Of a stretch of 64,000 nt of DNA, positions 33,338-40,848 are shown piece after piece. Location: assembly GCF_022811605.1 (NCBI RefSeq), contig NZ_CP094533.1, positions 1,240,001-1,304,000 of the forward strand. Direction: 5' to 3'. The position numbers were made by a program, and so were the translations under genes. The notes under the pieces are model-generated. The model ran no database searches. It was given only the letters and a program-made list of their open reading frames with translations, and was not told where the DNA came from. How positions within the stretch are numbered: the stretch's first letter is position 1; each line of letters begins with the position of its first letter. The DNA comes from Agromyces soli. GTDB lineage: Bacteria > Actinomycetota > Actinomycetes > Actinomycetales > Microbacteriaceae.

Positions 33338-34483
33338 ATGGCCCCACCCGTATCCGAGCTCCTCGTGCACCACGACGCGATCCGCGCGAACGCCGCGCAC
33401 TTCGCGGCGGCCACCGACGGTCGGCTGATGGCGGTCGTCAAGGCCGACGCCTTCGGCCACGGGCACGAGGGGATCGCCAGGGTCGTGCTGGACGCCGGCG
33501 CGAGCTGGCTCGGCGTGGCGTCGGCGGAGGAGGCGCTCGCGCTACGAGCGGGCGGCATCGACGCGCCGATCCTCAGCTGGCTGAACGCCCCCGACGCCGA
33601 CTTCTCGGCGGCGGTGGCCGCCGACCTCGACCTGGCGGTGCCGAGCCCAGCCGTGCTCAGCGCGGTGAGCAGGGCGGCGGCGCAGCTCGGCCGGCGGGCG
33701 CGGGTGCACCTGCACATCGACCTCGGGATGGCGCGGGAGGGATGCCCGCGGGAGGGCTGGTCCGCGCTCTGCGAGCTCGCCCGGGAGCTGCAGTCGCAGG
33801 GCGCCGTGCGCGTCGTCGGGATCATGGGCCACCTGTCGTGCGCGGAGGTCGCGGGCCATCCCCAGAGCAGGCTCGAGCGTCAGCGCTTCGTGAACGCGGT
33901 GCTGGCCGCCAGGCGGCGCCGGCTCTCGCCGAACGTCGTGCATCTCGCGGCCACCGCGGCGACGGTGACCGGCGACGGGGCGGGGTTCGGGCTGCATCGG
34001 ATCGGGGCCGGACTGTTCGGCATCGACCCGTCCGGCACCTCGACCGCACTCCGGCCGGCCCTGTCGCTCGTCACGCGCGTCGTCGGCTCCCGCGAGGTCG
34101 CGGCGGGCACCGGCGTCGGCTACGGCCTCGACCACGTCGCGGAGACGCGCACGAATCTCGCGCTGCTCCCGCTCGGCTACGCCGACGGGCTGCCGCGTTC
34201 GGCCTCCGGCCGCGCCGCGGTGCTCGTACGGGGTCGCCGCCGCCCGCTCGTCGGTCGCTTCTCGATGGACATGGTCGTGGTCGACACGGGTGGGGAGCGG
34301 ATCCGCCCGGGGGAGCCGGTGACCGTGTTCGGTCCCGGCGACGCGGGCGAGCCGACCGTCGCGGAGTGGGCGGCGTGGGCGGGCACCATCGAGCACGAGC
34401 TGGTGACGCGGGTGGGCGCCCGGGTCGCGCGGGTGCACCGGGTGGATGCCTCGGCCGGCGGCAGCCTCGGGCGCACCGCATGA
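33338..34483 (+). CDS. alr: Alanine racemase
   Basis: 381-aa PLP racemase (L-Ala to D-Ala). The PLP lysine is in AVVKADAFGHGHEG (usual Tyr replaced by Phe), the catalytic tyrosine in GTGVGYGLDHVAE, and LLPLGYADGLPR and VGRFSMDMVVVD complete the C-terminal beta domain. No obvious ribosome-binding site precedes the ATG. It is coupled by ATGA to the acyltransferase-CapA fusion and diverges from ddl. This may be an accessory rather than the housekeeping racemase; a serine-racemase activity cannot be excluded. Confidence 0.92.
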   Translation: MAPPVSELLVHHDAIRANAAHFAAATDGRLMAVVKADAFGHGHEGIARVVLDAGASWLGVASAEEALALRAGGIDAPILSWLNAPDADFSAAVAADLDLAVPSPAVLSAVSRAAAQLGRRARVHLHIDLGMAREGCPREGWSALCELARELQSQGAVRVVGIMGHLSCAEVAGHPQSRLERQRFVNAVLAARRRRLSPNVVHLAATAATVTGDGAGFGLHRIGAGLFGIDPSGTSTALRPALSLVTRVVGSREVAAGTGVGYGLDHVAETRTNLALLPLGYADGLPRSASGRAAVLVRGRRRPLVGRFSMDMVVVDTGGERIRPGEPVTVFGPGDAGEPTVAEWAAWAGTIEHELVTRVGARVARVHRVDASAGGSLGRTA

Positions 34484-36705
34484 GCCGGGTCGAGCGGACC
34501 GGACAGCCGGCGTCGACCGCGCACGCGTCTCCCGGCCCCGCCGGCCCCGCGGCGCCCCGCGAGACCTGGGGCGACGTCGTCAAGGGCGTGCTCATCGTGC
34601 TCGTCGTGTTCTGGCACGTCGTCATGAAGAGCTACCTCGAGGTCGACTGGCAGCTCGGCGTGCCGATCCCCGGCGCCTGGGGCCTGCTCGCCGATCTGAT
34701 CTGGCCGTCCCTCATGCCGCTCTTCCTGCTCGTCTCCGGGTACTTCGCGGCGAGGGCGTTCACGCGGCCCTGGGCGGCGGTGCTGCGCCCCCGGGTCGTG
34801 CGCTTCCTGTACCTCTACCTGCTCTGGTCGCTCATCCACGCGGCGGCGCTGTGGGCGTTCCCCGACTTCCCCACGCTCGTGCCGCGCGGTGTCGCCGAGT
34901 TCGTCGAGGCCGTCACGATCAGCCCGCCCAACACCTGGTACCTCTTCGCGCTCGCGCTCTACTTCCTCGTCGCGAAGGGCCTCGCCCGGGTGTCGCCGTG
35001 GCTCGTCGTCGGGGCCGCCGCCGTGCTCTCGGTCGTCGTCGCGGCCGGGTACCTCGAGATCGTCAGCAACCGCGGCTCCCTGCTCTTCAACCTCACCTTC
35101 TTCCTGCTCGGGCTCCACCTCGCGCCGCACGTGCGCCGACTCGCCGGCCGGGTCCGACCGGTGCGGCTCGCGCTCCTCGGAGCCGGGTACCTCGCGGTGT
35201 TCGCGGCCATGCGGCTGACCGGCAGCGAGACGGTGCCGGGCGTCTGGCCCCTCGTCAGCGTCGTCGGGGTCGCGTTCGGCCTCGCCGCGGCGCCCGCCTT
35301 CGCGAGGATCCCGATGCTCGGCCCAGGCGCCGCGTGGCTCGGGCGGCGGAGCCTTGCGATCTACCTCCTGCACATGCCCCTGCTCGCCGTCGCCGACGTC
35401 GTGCTCGCCGAGTGGCTGTCGCTCGCCTCGCGGCCGGTGCAGCTCGCGGCGGCGGCCGCGCTGCCGCCCGTGCTGACCGCGGTGCTCGTCGCCGCCTGCG
35501 TCGGGCTCGAGCGGGTGCTGGTCCGGGGCGGCGCCCGGTGGCTCTTCGACCTCCCGGCGCGGCGTCGGGCGGGCTCGGTTCCCGAGCCGTCCGCCCCGGG
35601 GCCCGCGCGTTGGCCCGCATGGCGCGCGGTCGCCGTCGTCGCCCTCGTCGTCGCGAGCGGGGTCGTCGCGGTCCGGGCGACTGCGATCCCCGGCTGCGAC
35701 GCGAATCCGCCGGCGCAGCCCGCGGGCGAGCCGGGGCGGGTGAGCATCGGCGCGGTCGGCGACGTGCTCATGCACGACCTCGGCCACGGCGTGCCCGCCG
35801 ACGGGGGCGCGGCGCACTTCGACGCCGTGCGGCCCTGGTTCAGCCAGGACCTCGTCACGGGCAACCTCGAGCAGGTGATCGCCGATGACCCCGGCTACGA
35901 CAAGTGCGATGGCGACGCCGACTGCCTCGCCTTCCGCAGCGCGCCGGACACGGCCAGGCACCTCGACGGCTTCGACCTGATGAACCTCGCGAACAACCAC
36001 ACGGGCGACTTCGGCCCCGTCGGGTACGCGGACACTCGGGCGAACCTCGCGGCGAACAGCATCCGCTCCGTCGGCGACCGGAACGAGATCGTCTGCACCC
36101 GGATCGGCGACACGACGGTCGCGGTGATCGGCTTCGCCCCGTACCGGGACACGAACCGGGTCACCGACCTCCGGCATGCGCGGCGGCTCGTCGCCGCGGC
36201 GGCGGCGAGCGCGGAGGTCGTCGTGGTGCACGCGCACATGGGGGCGGAGGGCCCGACGGCCAACGTCGTCGCCCCCGGCCCCGAGGTGGCCTACGGCGAG
36301 CAGCGCGGCGACGTCGTGGCCTTCTCGCACGCGGTGGTGGACGCCGGGGCGGACCTCGTGATCGGCCACGGGCCGCATTCGCTCCGCGGGATGGAGTTCT
36401 ACCGGGGGCGGCTCATCGCCTACAGCCTCGGCAACTTCGGCGGCGGCGGGGTGTTCGGCGCGGAGCAGGCCACGAGGTACGGCGCGTACCTCGATCTGAC
36501 GCTCGACGCCGACGGCCGCTTCGCCGGCGGGCGGGTGCGCTCGATCGACTTCGCGTACGAGGGCGGCGCTCCTCGGCCCGATCCCGAGGGGGCGGCGGCG
36601 CGGCTCATGGCCGAGTTCGGTGCGCGCGACTTCCCGGAGCGCGCCGCGCGCATCGCCGCGGACGGGACGATCTCCCCGCCGTCGGCACCCGCTCCGGCCG
36701 ACTGA
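34480..36705 (+). CDS. Fusion: acyltransferase-3 membrane domain + CapA domain
   Basis: 741 aa. Residues ~30-365 are an acyltransferase_3-type membrane domain with about ten TM helices (VLIVLVVFWHVVMKSYLEVD with the catalytic-type His, SLMPLFLLVSGYFAARAF, LAIYLLHMPLL). A further TM lies near residues 385-405 (AVAVVALVVASGVVAVRA). Residues ~420-730 are a CapA/PgsA metallophosphatase-like domain: GAVGDVLMHD, NLEQVI, NLANNHTGDFG, VVVHAHMGAE, VIGHGPHSLRGME, YSLGNFG. It would place an extracytoplasmic CapA domain on an acyl-transferring membrane anchor. Coupled to alr by 4 nt; presumably cell-envelope modification. Confidence 0.88.
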   Translation: MSRVERTGQPASTAHASPGPAGPAAPRETWGDVVKGVLIVLVVFWHVVMKSYLEVDWQLGVPIPGAWGLLADLIWPSLMPLFLLVSGYFAARAFTRPWAAVLRPRVVRFLYLYLLWSLIHAAALWAFPDFPTLVPRGVAEFVEAVTISPPNTWYLFALALYFLVAKGLARVSPWLVVGAAAVLSVVVAAGYLEIVSNRGSLLFNLTFFLLGLHLAPHVRRLAGRVRPVRLALLGAGYLAVFAAMRLTGSETVPGVWPLVSVVGVAFGLAAAPAFARIPMLGPGAAWLGRRSLAIYLLHMPLLAVADVVLAEWLSLASRPVQLAAAAALPPVLTAVLVAACVGLERVLVRGGARWLFDLPARRRAGSVPEPSAPGPARWPAWRAVAVVALVVASGVVAVRATAIPGCDANPPAQPAGEPGRVSIGAVGDVLMHDLGHGVPADGGAAHFDAVRPWFSQDLVTGNLEQVIADDPGYDKCDGDADCLAFRSAPDTARHLDGFDLMNLANNHTGDFGPVGYADTRANLAANSIRSVGDRNEIVCTRIGDTTVAVIGFAPYRDTNRVTDLRHARRLVAAAAASAEVVVVHAHMGAEGPTANVVAPGPEVAYGEQRGDVVAFSHAVVDAGADLVIGHGPHSLRGMEFYRGRLIAYSLGNFGGGGVFGAEQATRYGAYLDLTLDADGRFAGGRVRSIDFAYEGGAPRPDPEGAAARLMAEFGARDFPERAARIAADGTISPPSAPAPAD

Positions 36706-36711
36706 CCGCGG

Positions 36712-37623
36712 TCACGACCGGGCCGGCTCGTCGACCTTCGCGACGTCGTCGATGGTCTGCAGCCAGTCGCCGTACTCGGCGACCCAGCGCTCGATGAGCG
36801 CGACGGCGTAGTGGGTGGGGTCCCAGCCCGCGTAGAGCGACATCCGCACCTGGCGGCCGTCGCGCATGACGCGCACGGGGTGCAGGCCGAACACGGCCTC
36901 GTTCGTGAGCACGGCCGCACCGCGCCCGGTTGCCGCGAGGCCCTGCGCCATGAACGAGGAGCTCAGCTCGGTCGCCTCGGGGAGGGCGAGGCCCGACTGG
37001 GCGAGGGCGTCGTCGAAGACCATGCGGGCCTGGTTCGTGCGGTCCATGAGGATGAGCGGATGCCGTACGAGCTCGGCGACCTCGACGTCCGGCCGGCCGT
37101 GCAGCGGGTGGCCCGCGGCAACCTGCGCGGTGATGCCGATGGGGGAGAGCCGGCGGCCCGCCCAGTCCGCCGGCGGCGGCACCGTCGAGACCCCGAAGTC
37201 CGCCCCGAGGGCGACGGTGCGCTCGAACACGAGGCTCGGCTCGCACTCGATCGCGTCGATGACGGGATGCCGCGCGCCGTGCGCCGCGGCGAAGGGCGCG
37301 AGCGTGCGCAGGATCGTGGCGAACGGGGCGACGGCGACGAGCCGGGTCTCGAGGGCTCGTTGCGGTTCGCCCGCGCTCACGGCGTTGCGGGCCATCTGCT
37401 CGCGGCGCACGAGGTCGCGTCCGACCTCGAGGAAGCGCCGCCCGGCCTGCGTCAGCCGGAGCGCGCCGTGGCCGCGCTCGAACAGCTCGACGCCGAGCTC
37501 CTGCTCGAGCGCGCGCAGCTGTCGCGACACCGCGGGCTGCGAGATGCGCACCTGCCGGGCCCCCTCGGTGATCGATCCCGCCTCGGCGACCGCGAGGAAG
37601 TACTTCACGACGCGGAGCTCCAT
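36712..37623 (-). CDS. LysR-family transcriptional regulator
   Basis: 303 aa. The N-terminal HTH (MELRVVKYFLAVAEAGSITE, ISQPAVSRQLRALEQELGVE) is unmistakable, with a C-terminal periplasmic-binding-like effector domain. GGGAGG precedes the ATG. It diverges from the MHS transporter-amidohydrolase operon, which it probably activates in response to the transported substrate. Confidence 0.95.
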   Translation of the reverse strand: MELRVVKYFLAVAEAGSITEGARQVRISQPAVSRQLRALEQELGVELFERGHGALRLTQAGRRFLEVGRDLVRREQMARNAVSAGEPQRALETRLVAVAPFATILRTLAPFAAAHGARHPVIDAIECEPSLVFERTVALGADFGVSTVPPPADWAGRRLSPIGITAQVAAGHPLHGRPDVEVAELVRHPLILMDRTNQARMVFDDALAQSGLALPEATELSSSFMAQGLAATGRGAAVLTNEAVFGLHPVRVMRDGRQVRMSLYAGWDPTHYAVALIERWVAEYGDWLQTIDDVAKVDEPARS

Positions 37624-37639
37624 CGATGCCTCCCAGGCA

Positions 37640-37680
37640 TGAAAACAGTGCAGATTCGGTATTCGACAGCATGGCACGGC
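37640..37680. promoter_or_regulatory. LysR/transporter divergent control region
   Basis: The most AT-rich part of the 125-bp divergent gap, containing GATTCGGTATTCGACAG (two ATTCG half-motifs 8 bp apart). Likely LysR site; no clean T-N11-A dyad could be fixed. Confidence 0.35.
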
Positions 37681-37748
37681 CGCGCGCAGAATGGGGCGAT
37701 CCCGGGACATCCACCTCGTCAGCACCCATCCCCCGCAACGGAGCACCC

Positions 37749-39080
37749 ATGGCACAGACCGAGACGCGCGCCCGCGCCACCACCCCCGAACGGCAGGGCC
37801 GCACCGCCCGCATCGCCGCCTTCCTCGGCACGACCGTCGAGTGGTACGACTTCTACATCTACGGCACCGCCGCCGCCCTCGCCTTCGGGCCCGTGTTCTT
37901 CCCGAACGTGGATGCCTCGACGGCCATCCTCGCCTCCTTCGCCACCTTCTGGGCCGGCTTCCTCGCCCGCCCGATCGGCGGCATGGTGTTCGGCCACCTC
38001 GGCGACAAGTTCGGCCGCAAGAACACCCTCGTCGCCACCCTGCTGATCATGGGCGTCGCCACCTTCTGCATCGGCATCCTCCCCGGCTACGCCACCATCG
38101 GCGTCGCCGCGCCCGTCCTGCTCACCCTGCTGCGCGCCCTGCAGGGCTTCGCCGTCGGCGGCGAATGGGGCGGCGCCGTGCTGCTCGCCGCGGAGTCCGG
38201 GCCGAAGTCGAAGGCCGTGCGCGGCGGCATGTTCGTGCAGCAGGGCTCGCCCGCCGGCAACATCCTCGCGACGACCGCGTTCGCGCTCGCCGCATTCCTG
38301 CCCGACGAGGCGTTCCTCGCCTGGGGCTGGCGGATGCCGTTCCTGCTCTCGGCCCTGCTCGTCATCATCGGCCTCGTCATCCGCCTCCGGCTCGAGGAGC
38401 CCGAGGAGTTCGCCCAGACGAAGGCCGCCGCCGAGACCGTGAAGGTGCCGCTCTTCGAGCTGCTGAAGCACCACTGGAAGGCCGTCGTCGCCGCCGTCTT
38501 CGCGAGCGGCCTCGGCATCGGCATGGCGTACTTCGTGAGCACCTTCATGCTCTCCTACGCCACCACCACCCTCGGCGTCGACCGCCAGGTGATGCTGAAC
38601 ATCCTCCTCGTCGGCGCCGTGATCCAGTTCATCTGGCAGCCGATCGGCACCCGCATCGCCGAGCGGGTCGGGACGACGAAGTTCATGATCTGGAGCCTCG
38701 CCGCCAGCGCCGTGCTCGCCGTGCCGCTCTTCCTCCTCGTCACGACCGGCGAGCCCTGGCTGATCCTGCTCGGCATCGGCATGTCGATGATCGCCGGCAC
38801 CGGCTACTACGCGGTGCTCGCCGGCTTCCTCGCGCAGGCGTTCCCGGTCGAGGTGCGGTACAGCGGCGTCTCGCTCTCGTACCAGCTCTGCTCGACCCTG
38901 ATCGGCGGCACGACGCCGCTGCTCGCGCAGCTGTTCCTGAACCTCGGCGGCGGGCACTGGGGCGGCGTGGCCGGGTTCTTCATCGCCCTCATCGTCATCA
39001 CCGTCGTCGGCGTGCTCGCGCTCGCCGCGATCACCGGATTCTCCGCGGCGCGCGAGCGCGAGCTGCGGAACGCGGAGTAA
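37749..39080 (+). CDS. MFS transporter, metabolite:H+ symporter (MHS) family
   Basis: 443-aa, ~12-TM proton symporter. TVEWYDFYIYGTAAALAFGPVFFP and GGMVFGHLGDKFGRKNTL are diagnostic of the MHS group (ShiA/ProP/KgtP-like importers of organic acids or betaines). ATG 37749 is chosen because the symporter N-terminus begins there. The amidohydrolase gene follows after 16 nt, so import and hydrolysis are linked. Confidence 0.94.
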   Translation: MAQTETRARATTPERQGRTARIAAFLGTTVEWYDFYIYGTAAALAFGPVFFPNVDASTAILASFATFWAGFLARPIGGMVFGHLGDKFGRKNTLVATLLIMGVATFCIGILPGYATIGVAAPVLLTLLRALQGFAVGGEWGGAVLLAAESGPKSKAVRGGMFVQQGSPAGNILATTAFALAAFLPDEAFLAWGWRMPFLLSALLVIIGLVIRLRLEEPEEFAQTKAAAETVKVPLFELLKHHWKAVVAAVFASGLGIGMAYFVSTFMLSYATTTLGVDRQVMLNILLVGAVIQFIWQPIGTRIAERVGTTKFMIWSLAASAVLAVPLFLLVTTGEPWLILLGIGMSMIAGTGYYAVLAGFLAQAFPVEVRYSGVSLSYQLCSTLIGGTTPLLAQLFLNLGGGHWGGVAGFFIALIVITVVGVLALAAITGFSAARERELRNAE

Positions 39081-39096
39081 GGAGCCGCACCCCGTC

Positions 39097-40755
39097 ATGC
39101 GCATCGACACCATCCTCAGCAACGCCCGCATCACGACCCTCGACCCGGAGCGGCCGACGGCGAGCAGCGTCGGCATCCTCGGCGGCCGCGTCGTCGGCTT
39201 CGACGAGGAGCTGCACGGCGTCACCGCCGACGAACGGATCGACCTCGGCGGCGCCCCCGTCGTGCCCGGCTTCAACGACGCCCACCTGCACTTCTCGATG
39301 CTCGGCAAGGAGCAGGTGCAGCTCGACCTCGCCTTCGAGCAGGCGCCCACCCTCGACGCGCTCTACGCGCGGGTCGAGGCCTGGGCCGCCGCGAAGCCCG
39401 ATGGCGCCTGGATCATCGGCAACGGCTACGACCAGAACAAGATCGGCGCCCACCCCGACCGCCGGGTGCTCGACCGCATCGCCGGCGGACGCCCCGTCTA
39501 CCTCGTGCACAACTCCAACCACATGGCCGTCGCGAACACCGAGGCGTTCCGCCGGGCGGGGCACGCCGACCCCGACGCCCTCGAGGCGCCCGCCGGCGGC
39601 AGCGTGGGGCGCGACGGCGGACGGGCGACCGGCCTCCTCCAGGAGCAGGCGATGCAGCTCGTGAACCACGTGCTGAAGCCCGTGCCGCAGGAGGAGCTCG
39701 TGGCCGCGCTCGCCGCGGCGAGCGAGTGGGCGCTCCGCAACGGGGTCACGAGCGTCACCGAGCCGGGCATCGGCGGCACCCTGATCGGGCACGGGCCCGC
39801 CGACGTGCGGGCGTTCCAGCTCGCCCGGGAGCGCGGCCTGCTGCGCACCCGCGTGACGCTTATGCCCTACATCGACGCGATCCACGACCTCGGCCCGCTC
39901 GGCGACGGCGTCGACGGCTGGGGCGTCGATCTCGGCATCCGCAGCGGCCTCGGCGACGAGTGGCTGCGGATCGGCCCGATCAAGGTGGTCTCCGACGGCT
40001 CCCTCATCGGCCGCACCGCGGCGATGTGCTGCGACTACGCGGACACCCCCGGCAACGCCGGCTACCTGCAGTGGCAGGCCGAGGAGATCCGCCGCTTCAT
40101 CCTCCGGGGCCACGAGAACGGCTGGCAGCTGGCGACGCACGCGATCGGCGACGGCGCGCTCGACGTCGTGCTCGACGCCTACGAGGAGGCGCAGCGGCGG
40201 ATGCCCCGGCCGGACGCCAGGCACCGGATCGAGCACGTCGGCGTCGCCTCCGACGAGCAGGTGCGCCGCATCGTCGCGGGCGGCCTCGTGCCCGTGCCGC
40301 AGGGGCGCTTCGTCTCGGCCCTCGGCGACGGGTTCATCTCGGCGCTCGGCGGGGACCGGGTCGAGCTCGCGTATCGGATGCGCAGCTTCGTCGACGCGGG
40401 CGTCGAGCTGCCCGGGTCGACGGATGCCCCGGTGGTGCCGGGCGAGCCGCTGATCAGCCTGCACGACATGGTGAACCGCCGTTCGGCGAGCGGGGCGCCG
40501 ATCGGACTGCACGAGGCGCTCACCCCGGCACAGGCGCTGCGGGCGTACACGGTCGGCTCGGCCTACGCCGTGCACGAGGAGGCGCGGAAGGGCGCGCTCT
40601 CGCGCGGCAAGCTCGCCGACCTCGTGGTGCTCTCGGACGACCCGCTGCGGGTGGCGCCCGAGCGGATCCGCGAGCTCGAGGTCGGCGCGACGATGGTGGG
40701 CGGCGCGTTCGGCTTCGACGCCGCCGGCGAGCTCGCGGCGGTGTCCGCGGCCTGA
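39097..40755 (+). CDS. Amidohydrolase family protein, YtcJ-like
   Basis: 552-aa metal-dependent hydrolase. VVPGFNDAHLHF supplies the first metal histidines; YDQNKIGAHPDRRVLDRI, FDAGVTSV-like NGVTSVTEPGIGG, RIEHVGVASDE and a final GKLADLVVLSDDPLR are all YtcJ/amidohydrolase_3 features. It is co-transcribed with the MHS transporter and is the second YtcJ-like enzyme in the window. Substrate unknown. Confidence 0.92.
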   Translation: MRIDTILSNARITTLDPERPTASSVGILGGRVVGFDEELHGVTADERIDLGGAPVVPGFNDAHLHFSMLGKEQVQLDLAFEQAPTLDALYARVEAWAAAKPDGAWIIGNGYDQNKIGAHPDRRVLDRIAGGRPVYLVHNSNHMAVANTEAFRRAGHADPDALEAPAGGSVGRDGGRATGLLQEQAMQLVNHVLKPVPQEELVAALAAASEWALRNGVTSVTEPGIGGTLIGHGPADVRAFQLARERGLLRTRVTLMPYIDAIHDLGPLGDGVDGWGVDLGIRSGLGDEWLRIGPIKVVSDGSLIGRTAAMCCDYADTPGNAGYLQWQAEEIRRFILRGHENGWQLATHAIGDGALDVVLDAYEEAQRRMPRPDARHRIEHVGVASDEQVRRIVAGGLVPVPQGRFVSALGDGFISALGGDRVELAYRMRSFVDAGVELPGSTDAPVVPGEPLISLHDMVNRRSASGAPIGLHEALTPAQALRAYTVGSAYAVHEEARKGALSRGKLADLVVLSDDPLRVAPERIRELEVGATMVGGAFGFDAAGELAAVSAA

Positions 40756-40776
40756 GCGTCCGGGGCGCGCGAACGG

Positions 40777-40812
40777 GCAGGGCCCGGGTGGATGCCTCCA
40801 CCCGGGCCCTGC
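40777..40812. terminator. Bidirectional terminator
   Basis: GCAGGGCCCGGGTGGA (40777-40792), TGCC loop, TCCACCCGGGCCCTGC (40797-40812): a perfect 16-bp stem between convergent genes. Confidence 0.92.
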
Positions 40813-40848
40813 GTCGTGCCGGCCGAGCCGGCGTCGATCGGTCGCGGC

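Noticed and set aside
34177..36378. 733-codon minus-strand frame opposite the acyltransferase-CapA gene
   Set aside because: Composition (His/Asp/Arg/Glu) is that of an antisense shadow; the plus strand carries clear domains.
32177..36705. vanC/vanG-type glycopeptide resistance operon
   Set aside because: No VanXY/VanX dipeptidase and no adjoining VanRS pair; the ligase keeps a Lys-Tyr omega-loop expected of ordinary D-Ala-D-Ala ligases.
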